From: Aquirufa rosea | GTDB lineage: Bacteria > Bacteroidota > Bacteroidia > Cytophagales > Spirosomataceae | Length of the DNA: 64,000 nt | Direction: 5' to 3' | NCBI RefSeq assembly: GCF_004118285.1 | Contig: NZ_SDHY01000002.1 | Coordinates: forward strand, 310,001-374,000 | Part shown: one piece after another, positions 45,802-52,909 of the stretch | Numbering within the stretch: position 1 is the first letter of the stretch | How the letters are laid out: the number at the start of each line of letters is the position of its first letter | Notes under the pieces: model-generated | Told to the model about the DNA's origin: nothing | Database searches by the model: none | What the model saw: only the letters and a program-made list of their open reading frames with translations | Position numbers and translations under genes: made by a program

Positions 45802-46461
45802 ATGACCCTACACAGAGAAGGAAAATCGCTCTTATTGACAGCCATCATTATTGTATTGGCTATTAATGCCTTAGTGGCTTATTTTTTACCTGAACAGGTT
45901 TATATAAGAGAGGCTGTCGTAGTGGTAACAGCAGTGTTTTACTTGCTTTTAGTTCAGTTTTTTCGCGTTCCAAAACGAGTAACGAATATCAATCCACAAC
46001 ATATCATAGCCCCTGCTGATGGCAAAGTAGTGGTGATTGAAGAGGCTGTTGAAACGGAATATTTTAAAGATAAGCGCAGGCAGATATCCATTTTCATGTC
46101 GCCCATCAATGTACACATCAACTTCAATCCTATTTCAGGGATTGTATCATATTTTAAATACCATCCGGGTAAATATTTAGTGGCTTGGCACCCCAAATCC
46201 AGCACAGAAAATGAGCGTACAACCTATGTGGTCAAGCACGAAAATGGTACGGAGGTATTGTTTCGTCAGATTGCGGGAGCTTTAGCTAAACGCATCTGCT
46301 GGTATGCCAAAGAAGGGGAGGCTGTAATACAAGGTACCGAATTCGGTTTCATCAAATTTGGCAGTCGAATTGATATTTACTTACCTTTAGACGCAGAAAT
46401 TTGTGTTCAATTAGGGGATAAACCCGTTGGTGGTGAAACTGTCATTGCAAAATTGGCATAA
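45802..46461 (+). CDS. psd: Phosphatidylserine decarboxylase (short, PSD-A type)
   Basis: Makes phosphatidylethanolamine from phosphatidylserine in the inner membrane. The 219-residue protein has two N-terminal hydrophobic stretches, then APADGKVVVIEE, IFMSPINVHINFNPISG and the self-cleavage site KFGSRIDIYLP, where the Ser becomes the pyruvoyl group. The short form lacks the long N-terminus of E. coli Psd. The ATG at 45802 is preferred to the in-frame TTG at 45796. Confidence 0.92.
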   Translation: MTLHREGKSLLLTAIIIVLAINALVAYFLPEQVYIREAVVVVTAVFYLLLVQFFRVPKRVTNINPQHIIAPADGKVVVIEEAVETEYFKDKRRQISIFMSPINVHINFNPISGIVSYFKYHPGKYLVAWHPKSSTENERTTYVVKHENGTEVLFRQIAGALAKRICWYAKEGEAVIQGTEFGFIKFGSRIDIYLPLDAEICVQLGDKPVGGETVIAKLA

Positions 46462-46535
46462 TTAATTCTTCTTTTCTTGCTCATCGGTTTCTTGATTGAT
46501 CATTGATTATTCGTTCTTAATCAAAAAACATTCTA

Positions 46536-47036
46536 ATGTACAGACATTTAACTGATTTTTACTCGGATTGGGCATATGAATCCCAAAGAACTATCCATAT
46601 GTTTGAGGCGATCGCTGATGAGCATTTTAAAAAAAGTAAACAAGAAAATTTCAGAAGTATCGCTAGGCTTGCTTGGCACATTACAGAAACCATTCCTGAG
46701 ATGTTGCTGCATGCAGGCATAAAAGGCTTGCAGGAGATTCATCCCAGCACAGCACAGCAGGATGTTAAATCTTTAATTCTTGTCTATCAAACGACATCAG
46801 AAGCCGCATTAAAGGCGCTTTCCTCCCAATGGTCCGATAATATGTTGGATGAAAAAATACCGATGTATGGAGATCAATGGAAAAGAGGCGCTGTACTAAG
46901 TATCCTAATCAGGCATCAATCACATCATCGAGGTCAATTGAGTGTTCTATTAAGACAGGCAGGCAGGGTTATACCAGGCATGTATGGACCTACGAAAGAG
47001 GAATGGAAAAATATGGGCATGGAGGCAATGGACTAA
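46536..47036 (+). CDS. DinB-family protein
   Basis: A 166-residue four-helix-bundle protein of the DinB/YfiT superfamily. Members are metal-binding, and some are thiol-dependent S-transferases that use bacillithiol. The expected metal His residues are in LAWHITETIPEML and in LIRHQSHHRGQLSVLLRQAG. Since bshA is in the same genome, a bacillithiol-linked role is possible, but this is inference. It is convergent with the fRMsr gene, with stops 4 bp apart. Confidence 0.8.
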   Translation: MYRHLTDFYSDWAYESQRTIHMFEAIADEHFKKSKQENFRSIARLAWHITETIPEMLLHAGIKGLQEIHPSTAQQDVKSLILVYQTTSEAALKALSSQWSDNMLDEKIPMYGDQWKRGAVLSILIRHQSHHRGQLSVLLRQAGRVIPGMYGPTKEEWKNMGMEAMD

Positions 47037-47040
47037 TGCT

Positions 47041-47535
47041 TTAAGCCCAGGTCCCTAAGTTTTTTTCGATCAAGGCGATAATGGCTTGCAAACCTTTTCT
47101 ATCTACTTCTGAAAAGTCATCCAATTGGTCAGAATCCACATCCAATAACATACTGACTTCACCAGCTGAATTCATAACGGGTAATACAATCTCCGATTTT
47201 GAAGCAGAGGCACAGGCAATATGGCCTGGAAATTCATCTACATTGGGAACAATAATACTTTCTTGATTTCTGAAAGCATGTCCACAAACACCTTTATGAT
47301 AGGGGATGCGGGTACAGGCCACTGGACCTTGGAATGGACCCAATACCAATTCATTTTGTTTATTGAGGTAAAAACCTACCCAAAAAAAGCCAAAATACTC
47401 ATGGATAGCCGCTGAAATATTGGCTAGATTGGCATATAAATCCGTTTCTCCAGTAATCAATGCCTCTACCTGAGGAAGCAATGCTGCATACTTTTGCTCC
47501 CTAGTTCCTTCTACTTTTTTTAAATCCTCCGCCAT
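47041..47535 (-). CDS. msrC: Free methionine-(R)-sulfoxide reductase (GAF type)
   Basis: Reduces free methionine-R-sulfoxide with a thioredoxin-linked Cys mechanism. The 164-residue GAF domain contains the three conserved Cys in ACTRIPYHKGVCGHAF and GHIACASAS, plus SEIVLPVMNSAGEVSMLLDVDSD. Of normal length. It is last in a six-gene operon with Fe-S proteins and follows the conserved unknown gene by 3 bp. Confidence 0.9.
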   Translation of the reverse strand: MAEDLKKVEGTREQKYAALLPQVEALITGETDLYANLANISAAIHEYFGFFWVGFYLNKQNELVLGPFQGPVACTRIPYHKGVCGHAFRNQESIIVPNVDEFPGHIACASASKSEIVLPVMNSAGEVSMLLDVDSDQLDDFSEVDRKGLQAIIALIEKNLGTWA

Positions 47536-47538
47536 AAA

Positions 47539-48033
47539 TTAAATGGTAGTTGCCACAAAATACTTACTTAACCAAGAGTTCTTAGCTGAAATTGGCCAAT
47601 TACTTCTATACTCTCCTAGATCCTTTACCTGAGGGACAGCTATGGATGAGTCAGGGTGTATGGTACCTTCTGCAACCGCTTGCTTTACTCCTAAAAGAGG
47701 CAATAATCGCAAATGATCTCCTTCCGCTAGTGCCACAGAACGGTCAAAAAAATCAATTCCTAAGCGAACAGCTAGGTCTTTAAACCAAGTGGTTGAGGCA
47801 TCTATGGAACAGCCAGAGGCAGCATGAAGTTGCTCATCCACGGCAATCATAATGATTTGCTTGTACTTGATTTCAAAAGAAGCTAAAAGGGATACACCAT
47901 GTGCATTCCAATCTTGAACAGCTTGCTTTAAATACATCTGAACAAAGTCTAACTCTTCTTCATTCATGGCCCGAGAGGCTTGATATATCCAAACTCGGGA
48001 ATGATTCGGTAATTCTGGTAAGGCTACGTACAT
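47539..48033 (-). CDS. Conserved Bacteroidota protein of unknown function
   Basis: A 164-residue soluble protein starting MYVALPELPNHSRVWIYQASRAM. Its relatives are often labelled ABC transporter ATPase, but no Walker A, signature or Walker B motif is present, so that name is not supported. A conserved-looking AVDEQLHAASGCSIDAS contains Asp, His and Cys. It is placed between the CCG Fe-S protein (4 bp) and fRMsr (3 bp), an order I believe recurs in Bacteroidota. The function is unknown. Confidence 0.7.
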   Translation of the reverse strand: MYVALPELPNHSRVWIYQASRAMNEEELDFVQMYLKQAVQDWNAHGVSLLASFEIKYKQIIMIAVDEQLHAASGCSIDASTTWFKDLAVRLGIDFFDRSVALAEGDHLRLLPLLGVKQAVAEGTIHPDSSIAVPQVKDLGEYRSNWPISAKNSWLSKYFVATTI

Positions 48034-48037
48034 AAAT

Positions 48038-48814
48038 TTAAATCATGGTTTGCTGAACCAATTCAGCTAAATCAACTACTTGTATTTCTTTATCTTTGCC
48101 ATGTTTGTTCAATCCATCTTGAATCATAACCATGCAGAAAGGACAAGCTAATGCCACTTTTTGGACTCCTGAATCAATGATTTCTTGCGAACGTTTGGAC
48201 TGAATATCTACATTTCCGGGCTCTGGCTCCTTAAACACCTGGGCTCCCCCAGCTCCACAACACAATCCTTTAGTTCTACAACTTTTAAGTTCTTTTAGTT
48301 CCTTTTTAAGACCTTGAATGATATTTCTTGGCGCTTCATAAATCCCATTACCTCTTCCCAAATAGCAAGAGTCATGATATGCAACAGCTTCCTTTTCTTC
48401 TTCTTTTAATTGAATTTTTCCTTGGGCAAGGAGCTCTGCCAACAAAGTACTGTGGTGAATTACCTCATAATTCCCCCCTAAATCTGGATATTCATTTTTA
48501 AGTGTATGGAAGCAATGAGGGCAAGCTGTGACAATTTTTTTGACGCCATACATGTTCAATACTTCAATATTGGACATGGCTTGCATTTGGAATAAAAATT
48601 CATTGCCACTTCGGCGAGCAGGATCACCCGTACAAGATTCTTCGGTACCTAATACGGCAAATGAAATTTGTAAATTTTGTAAAATCTCACAAAAGGCACG
48701 TGTTACTTTCTTATGTCTATCATCAAAAGAACCTGCACAGCCTACCCAAAACAAAAATTCAGGGCTTTCTCCACTAGCAGCCCATTCGGCCATTGTTCTA
48801 ATTTTAAGTTCCAT
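48038..48814 (-). CDS. CCG-domain (Fe-S)-binding protein, heterodisulfide-reductase-like
   Basis: A 258-residue soluble protein with two cysteine-rich CCG domains as in HdrB/HdrD and GlpC/LldE. They include WVGCAGSFDDRH, ESCTGDPARR and TACPHCFHTL in the first half, then HDSCYLGRG, GLCCGAGGAQ and LACPFCMVMI in the second. These bind an unusual 4Fe-4S cluster active in disulfide or quinone redox chemistry. It is probably the partner of the membrane Fe-S protein at 50702-52024. In this window the two halves are separated by two unrelated genes. Confidence 0.88.
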   Translation of the reverse strand: MELKIRTMAEWAASGESPEFLFWVGCAGSFDDRHKKVTRAFCEILQNLQISFAVLGTEESCTGDPARRSGNEFLFQMQAMSNIEVLNMYGVKKIVTACPHCFHTLKNEYPDLGGNYEVIHHSTLLAELLAQGKIQLKEEEKEAVAYHDSCYLGRGNGIYEAPRNIIQGLKKELKELKSCRTKGLCCGAGGAQVFKEPEPGNVDIQSKRSQEIIDSGVQKVALACPFCMVMIQDGLNKHGKDKEIQVVDLAELVQQTMI

Positions 48815-48815
48815 G

Positions 48816-49697
48816 CTATTCTTTTTTTGACTTTTTTTCTTGACGCATTTGTTCTACAGTTAACCTGCTACCATCAGGACTCCAACCTGGAGGTCCAAGT
48901 ACATAATTCCAAGCAGTCTTGAGATTATCGGAATGAAGCAGATCTTTAGCAATTTGTACCCATTCAAAAAAGGCTATTTTTGCAGGGTTATAACTTTCTA
49001 TTTGTTTAGTTAAACCATAATGAGGCCTATTTTCCTCTTGCTGAAAAGTACCAAAAATTCGATCCCAAATGATCAAAACACCAGCATAATTTGTATCTAG
49101 GTAATCCAAATCTGTACCATGATGCACTCGGTGATGTGAAGGGGTATTAAAGATGTACTCAAACCATGCTGGCATTTTTTTGATTAACTCAGTATGTATC
49201 CAATATTGGTATAACAAGCTAATCTGTTGAAAGAAAAAAACGATGAATGGATGTACCCCCATCAATAGGATCCAGATGTAAAATAAAAATGCACCGGATA
49301 AATTCCCCGTCCAGGTTTGTCGAAGCGCAGCCGCTAAATTGTATTTGGGCGAGGAGTGATGAACCATGTGAGAGGCCCAAAAGTATCGTACTTCATGAGA
49401 TATACGATGAAACCAATAATAGGTTAGATCATCTGCAAAGAAGGCAAAAACCCATACCCACCACCAGTCGACTGATAAATCAAACAATCTCCAATGATCA
49501 TAAACATAAAAATAGCAAACATAAATGACCGATTTAGTCAGCAAACCAATGAATAAATTACCCAATCCCAATCCGATGGAAGTCATAGAATCTTTGGCTT
49601 CCACAAAATCTTTATGTTGTTTAAAAACCACATAGGACTCCAATATGACCGTAGTCAAAAAGAATGGAACCGCATAAAGAATTAAATTCGGATTCAT
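48816..49697 (-). CDS. Sterol desaturase/fatty acid hydroxylase family protein
   Basis: Di-iron membrane oxygenase-type protein of 293 residues with four or more membrane segments. The His clusters are HRISH, SHMVHHSSPKYN and HHRVHHGTD. It resembles the alkylglycerol monooxygenase/C-5 sterol desaturase branch, different from the shorter hydroxylase at 27163. The start at 49697 is chosen because the longer frame overlaps the hydrolase gene. It sits in the Fe-S operon, 1 bp upstream of the CCG gene. The substrate is unknown. Confidence 0.82.
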   Translation of the reverse strand: MNPNLILYAVPFFLTTVILESYVVFKQHKDFVEAKDSMTSIGLGLGNLFIGLLTKSVIYVCYFYVYDHWRLFDLSVDWWWVWVFAFFADDLTYYWFHRISHEVRYFWASHMVHHSSPKYNLAAALRQTWTGNLSGAFLFYIWILLMGVHPFIVFFFQQISLLYQYWIHTELIKKMPAWFEYIFNTPSHHRVHHGTDLDYLDTNYAGVLIIWDRIFGTFQQEENRPHYGLTKQIESYNPAKIAFFEWVQIAKDLLHSDNLKTAWNYVLGPPGWSPDGSRLTVEQMRQEKKSKKE

Positions 49698-49701
49698 AGA
49701 T

Positions 49702-50697
49702 TTAAGGTAAATGAACAACTTCTTTCAAAAACTGAATACTGGCTTGTAAAGGCAGATCCGTTCTTTTGGCAAGTATGGTGGAAGTAATAACATGATTTTC
49801 AGACAAAGGAAATGCCATTTCTTTTTTCTGTGAGGCTGAGGTTCCTAATAAAGGAAACATATCTTTCATGGCTTTAACCGAAACAACGGGATCTTGATGA
49901 GCCTCATCCTGATAATAATAACCCATGAAAACAGGACATTTCACTTGTTCAAACACTTCTTTTTTCATCTGATGAGTCAAAAAGTTCTGAAGTTCTACCG
50001 CTCCCTCCAATCGGTAATGTAAATTCCAATATTTGTCATGGTCCGCATTTTGAGCAGGAATATCCCTGTAATTACCTCCTACCACTTTTCTGGCAATTTG
50101 AAGTCCCCAAGGATTATCCATTAAAACTGCTGCCGGATCAGCGATGGCGATACAAGGACTATACAAAAGTAATGCTTTAATTTCTGGATGGCGGGCCGCC
50201 AATGCGAGGGATAAGGCTCCTCCAAAAGACGTGGCTAGAACTATCACCTGATCACCCATTTTTTTGGCTAATGCCAATTGATTCTCCACACTTTCAAAAT
50301 AGTCATCCGCAGTAACATGTTGCAAAACACTATCCGAGGTGACGAAACCATGTCCTGCCACGCGAGCAAGCAATAAGTTGGCTCCAAAAGTTTTGGCAAT
50401 TGATCTATGAATCGGATCTCCCTCCATTTGAGAAGCCGAAAAACCATGTACATACATAAAAACAATTGGCGTTTTCTGAGGGTGCAATGAATCTGCCCAA
50501 ACTATTTTAGCCTCATTGTTTGCCTTAATTTGTGGAAAAGCTGCTTCTTTTTCTTGAAGATATTGGGCAAGTGCAGGCAAAGAATCTGGAATATTTTTCC
50601 ATGTCACCCCTCGATTAAGTTGAGGTGCTTTCGGGCTTGGTCCAAGAGAAAAAAACAGAATTAGACCTATGATAATGGGAATAAAAACCTTTTTCAT
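49702..50697 (-). CDS. Alpha/beta hydrolase, membrane-anchored or exported
   Basis: A 331-residue serine hydrolase with an N-terminal hydrophobic segment (VFIPIIIGLILFFSLG). It has the oxyanion-type VYVHGFSASQMEGD, the nucleophile in LATSFGGALSLALAARHP (the first Gly of GxSxG replaced by Ala) and a likely catalytic His in SENHVI. The fold resembles carboxylesterase or monoglyceride lipase types. It is second in the Fe-S operon and 4 bp from each neighbour, so with the desaturase-type gene it may act on a lipid. Confidence 0.8.
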   Translation of the reverse strand: MKKVFIPIIIGLILFFSLGPSPKAPQLNRGVTWKNIPDSLPALAQYLQEKEAAFPQIKANNEAKIVWADSLHPQKTPIVFMYVHGFSASQMEGDPIHRSIAKTFGANLLLARVAGHGFVTSDSVLQHVTADDYFESVENQLALAKKMGDQVIVLATSFGGALSLALAARHPEIKALLLYSPCIAIADPAAVLMDNPWGLQIARKVVGGNYRDIPAQNADHDKYWNLHYRLEGAVELQNFLTHQMKKEVFEQVKCPVFMGYYYQDEAHQDPVVSVKAMKDMFPLLGTSASQKKEMAFPLSENHVITSTILAKRTDLPLQASIQFLKEVVHLP

Positions 50698-50701
50698 TTG
50701 C

Positions 50702-52024
50702 TTATGATTTTGCCCAGTTTAATCGATCCGATGGGTTAAATTTCCATGGTGCTTGGTTCGTTTCTATGTTGGCAAACATACTATTCCAAGCAGCTGGGGC
50801 ATCTGATTGCTCCATAATTTGATAGCGACGTAAGGCCAAAATGATGTTTAATGGAGATAATTCCATGGGACAAGCCTCCACGCAAGCTTGACAAGTAGTA
50901 CAAGCTCTAAGTTCCTCCGCAGAGATATAATCCCCCAAAAGAGATTTACCGTCTTCGGACCATTGTCCTCTATTTTGAGATAAGACTTTTCCAACCTCTT
51001 CAAGTCTATCTCTTGTGTCCATCATGATTTTCCTAGGAGACAAAGCTCTTCCCGTTTGATTCGCGGGACATTGCTCCGTACACCTGCCACACTCTGTACA
51101 AGAATAGGCGTCCAGCGCATTTTTCCAAGTTAAGTCCATAACATCTTTGGCACCAAAGCGCAATTGCTCAGGTACAGTTGCATTGGCATCAACAGGTTGA
51201 CCTAACATCAATTTAACTTCATGTGCCACAGATGGCATATGCGCTATTTTGCCGGAAGATTCGAGGCTCGAATAATAGGCAGCAGGAAAGGCAAAGAAAA
51301 TATGCAAATGTTTGGAATAGGTAACATAAAGGGCAAAACCTAAAATGCCTAAAATATGGAACCACCAGGCCACACGTTCCAACATCAACAAGGTGGAAGT
51401 GGATAAGTCCGAAAACATGGGGATTAAGTTTTTAGAAACAACAAATGCCCCAACCGGCTCAAAATGCTCGACTTGTCTTGCCTGTAAAATGGCATCACTA
51501 GCATTCATGGTCCATAAAGCGAGCATCAAGATACATTCAATAGCCAAAATGGTATAAGCATCTTTCAATGGAAAACCAGCTAATTCACGATGGTTTTGAA
51601 CTTGTAGACGAGGCACCTGAATAATCGACCTTCGCATAAAAAAGACCAAACAGGCTACAAAAACACCCAAGGCTAGCAGTTCAAAAAAGTCTAATAAAAA
51701 AGGATAAATGCTTCCAAGATAGGGCGCAAAGATTCGATGCGTTCCGAGAATTCCATCCAAAACAATCTCAACTATTTCCACATTGATTAATACGAAACCA
51801 GCGTAAATCAAGAAGTGAAAAAAGCCTACCAAGGGTTTTTGAAACATTTTCTTTTGACCAAAAGCCAACAAAAAAACACGTTTCCATCGCTCGCTGGATT
51901 GATCATTTAATTCAATAGGCTTAGCCAACTGAATAGTGGAGATAATTAGTTTGAATCGTTGCGTTACCAAATAACCCAGCCCTGAAAGGACCAAAATAAA
52001 AAGTACTTGGAGAATAATTTGCAT
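50702..52024 (-). CDS. Membrane (Fe-S) protein with two 4Fe-4S motifs, HdrE/NarI-HdrD-like
   Basis: A 440-residue protein with about five to six N-terminal membrane segments resembling a cytochrome b/NarI-type quinone-interacting domain. A cytoplasmic ferredoxin-like domain follows with CTECGRCTEQCP and CTTCQACVEACP. It likely moves electrons between quinone and the CCG protein encoded downstream. The start at 52024 (MQIILQVLFILV) is preferred to 52069, whose ATG lies inside the upstream palindrome. First gene of a six-gene operon. Confidence 0.85.
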   Translation of the reverse strand: MQIILQVLFILVLSGLGYLVTQRFKLIISTIQLAKPIELNDQSSERWKRVFLLAFGQKKMFQKPLVGFFHFLIYAGFVLINVEIVEIVLDGILGTHRIFAPYLGSIYPFLLDFFELLALGVFVACLVFFMRRSIIQVPRLQVQNHRELAGFPLKDAYTILAIECILMLALWTMNASDAILQARQVEHFEPVGAFVVSKNLIPMFSDLSTSTLLMLERVAWWFHILGILGFALYVTYSKHLHIFFAFPAAYYSSLESSGKIAHMPSVAHEVKLMLGQPVDANATVPEQLRFGAKDVMDLTWKNALDAYSCTECGRCTEQCPANQTGRALSPRKIMMDTRDRLEEVGKVLSQNRGQWSEDGKSLLGDYISAEELRACTTCQACVEACPMELSPLNIILALRRYQIMEQSDAPAAWNSMFANIETNQAPWKFNPSDRLNWAKS

Positions 52025-52058
52025 GATTGATGAGTGTTTTGCTGAATCTTTTTGCCCT

Positions 52059-52091
52059 AACGCTGTCAAGGTTTTAAACCTTGACAGCGTT
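52059..52091. repeat. REP-like palindrome, left of the RAYT gene
   Basis: Perfect inverted repeat with 16-bp arms AACGCTGTCAAGGTTT and AAACCTTGACAGCGTT around one T. It lies 35 bp upstream of the Fe-S operon start, so it is in that leader or promoter zone, and about 130 bp before the RAYT gene. A near-identical copy is at 52870. Confidence 0.9.
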
Positions 52092-52225
52092 GCAGAAATG
52101 CTGATAAAGCTAAGTTTTTTTACTCAAAGTTTTTACCACATTTCTGATATTTTTTACCAAAATTTTAAGATTATCTTTTCGAAAAGTTTATGAGAATTAA
52201 TAACAAACATCCAAATCCACTAATC

Positions 52226-52846
52226 ATGAAAAAAAACACATCTTACATGGTTCCAGACCAACTTTATCATGTCTATAATCGGGGGATAAATAAAGCCAGA
52301 ATTTTTAAAGAATTTAGGAACTATCGTTTTTTCTTAAGCAAGTATCAAAAGTACATCAGCCCGATCGCTGACACCTATGCCTATTGTTTGTTAGGAAATC
52401 ATTTTCATTTTCTACTTAAACTTAAATCTGCACAAGAAATATATGATTTTAAAAAAATCAAAATAGAGCAGCGCGACCAAATTGATATTTGTAAACTAAT
52501 CGCCATTCAATTTGCCACACTTTTTAATAGTTATGCTCAAGCTTTCAATAGGACTAACGACCGAACGGGTGGATTGTTTGAAAGACCATATAGGAGAATT
52601 CCAGTGGAGGATGAATCTTATTTCACGCAATTGATTAAATACATTCACCTAAACCCAGAATACCATGGCATAGCGCATGATTTTAAGCAGTATAAAAACT
52701 CATCTTATCAAGATTTCACGAGCTTGAAAAGGAGTTTTGTTGATAAAAAATCAGTACTGGATTATTTCGATGGCATGGAAGGATTTAAAGAATTTCACGC
52801 GACTGAGATGAATGAAAAAAACATTATCAATTTACTGTTAGAATAA
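52226..52846 (+). CDS. REP-associated tyrosine transposase (RAYT, IS200-like Y1_Tnp)
   Basis: Single-strand DNA transposase-type protein of 206 residues (218 if started at 52190). It has YHVYNRGINKARIF, the HUH metal motif in LGNHFHFLLK, TGGLFERPYRRI and IKYIHLNPEYHGI, the pattern of RAYTs. RAYTs recognise and cut REP palindromes and are thought to spread them. They are usually single-copy and domesticated. Two palindromes flank this one, with no long terminal repeats. Convergent with uvrA. Confidence 0.9.
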   Translation: MKKNTSYMVPDQLYHVYNRGINKARIFKEFRNYRFFLSKYQKYISPIADTYAYCLLGNHFHFLLKLKSAQEIYDFKKIKIEQRDQIDICKLIAIQFATLFNSYAQAFNRTNDRTGGLFERPYRRIPVEDESYFTQLIKYIHLNPEYHGIAHDFKQYKNSSYQDFTSLKRSFVDKKSVLDYFDGMEGFKEFHATEMNEKNIINLLLE

Positions 52847-52869
52847 ACTGAAAATCATTTCGTTTTCGC

Positions 52870-52902
52870 AACGCTGTTAAGGTTTCGAACCTTGACAGCG
52901 TT
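52870..52902. repeat. REP-like palindrome, right of the RAYT gene
   Basis: A 33-bp palindrome related to 52059-52091: AACGCTGTTAAGGTTT and GAACCTTGACAGCGTT around a C. The two arm differences both give G-T pairs, so the folded single strand stays fully paired. It lies between the ends of RAYT and uvrA and could also mark the transcript end of both. Confidence 0.9.
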
Positions 52903-52909
52903 AAAAATT

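Noticed and set aside
47539-48033. ABC transporter ATPase
   Set aside because: The name is often given to relatives, but Walker A, signature and Walker B motifs are all absent.
52190-52902. Complete mobile insertion sequence
   Set aside because: There are no target-site duplications or second transposition gene. The flanking units are short REP palindromes, which suits a RAYT better than an active IS.
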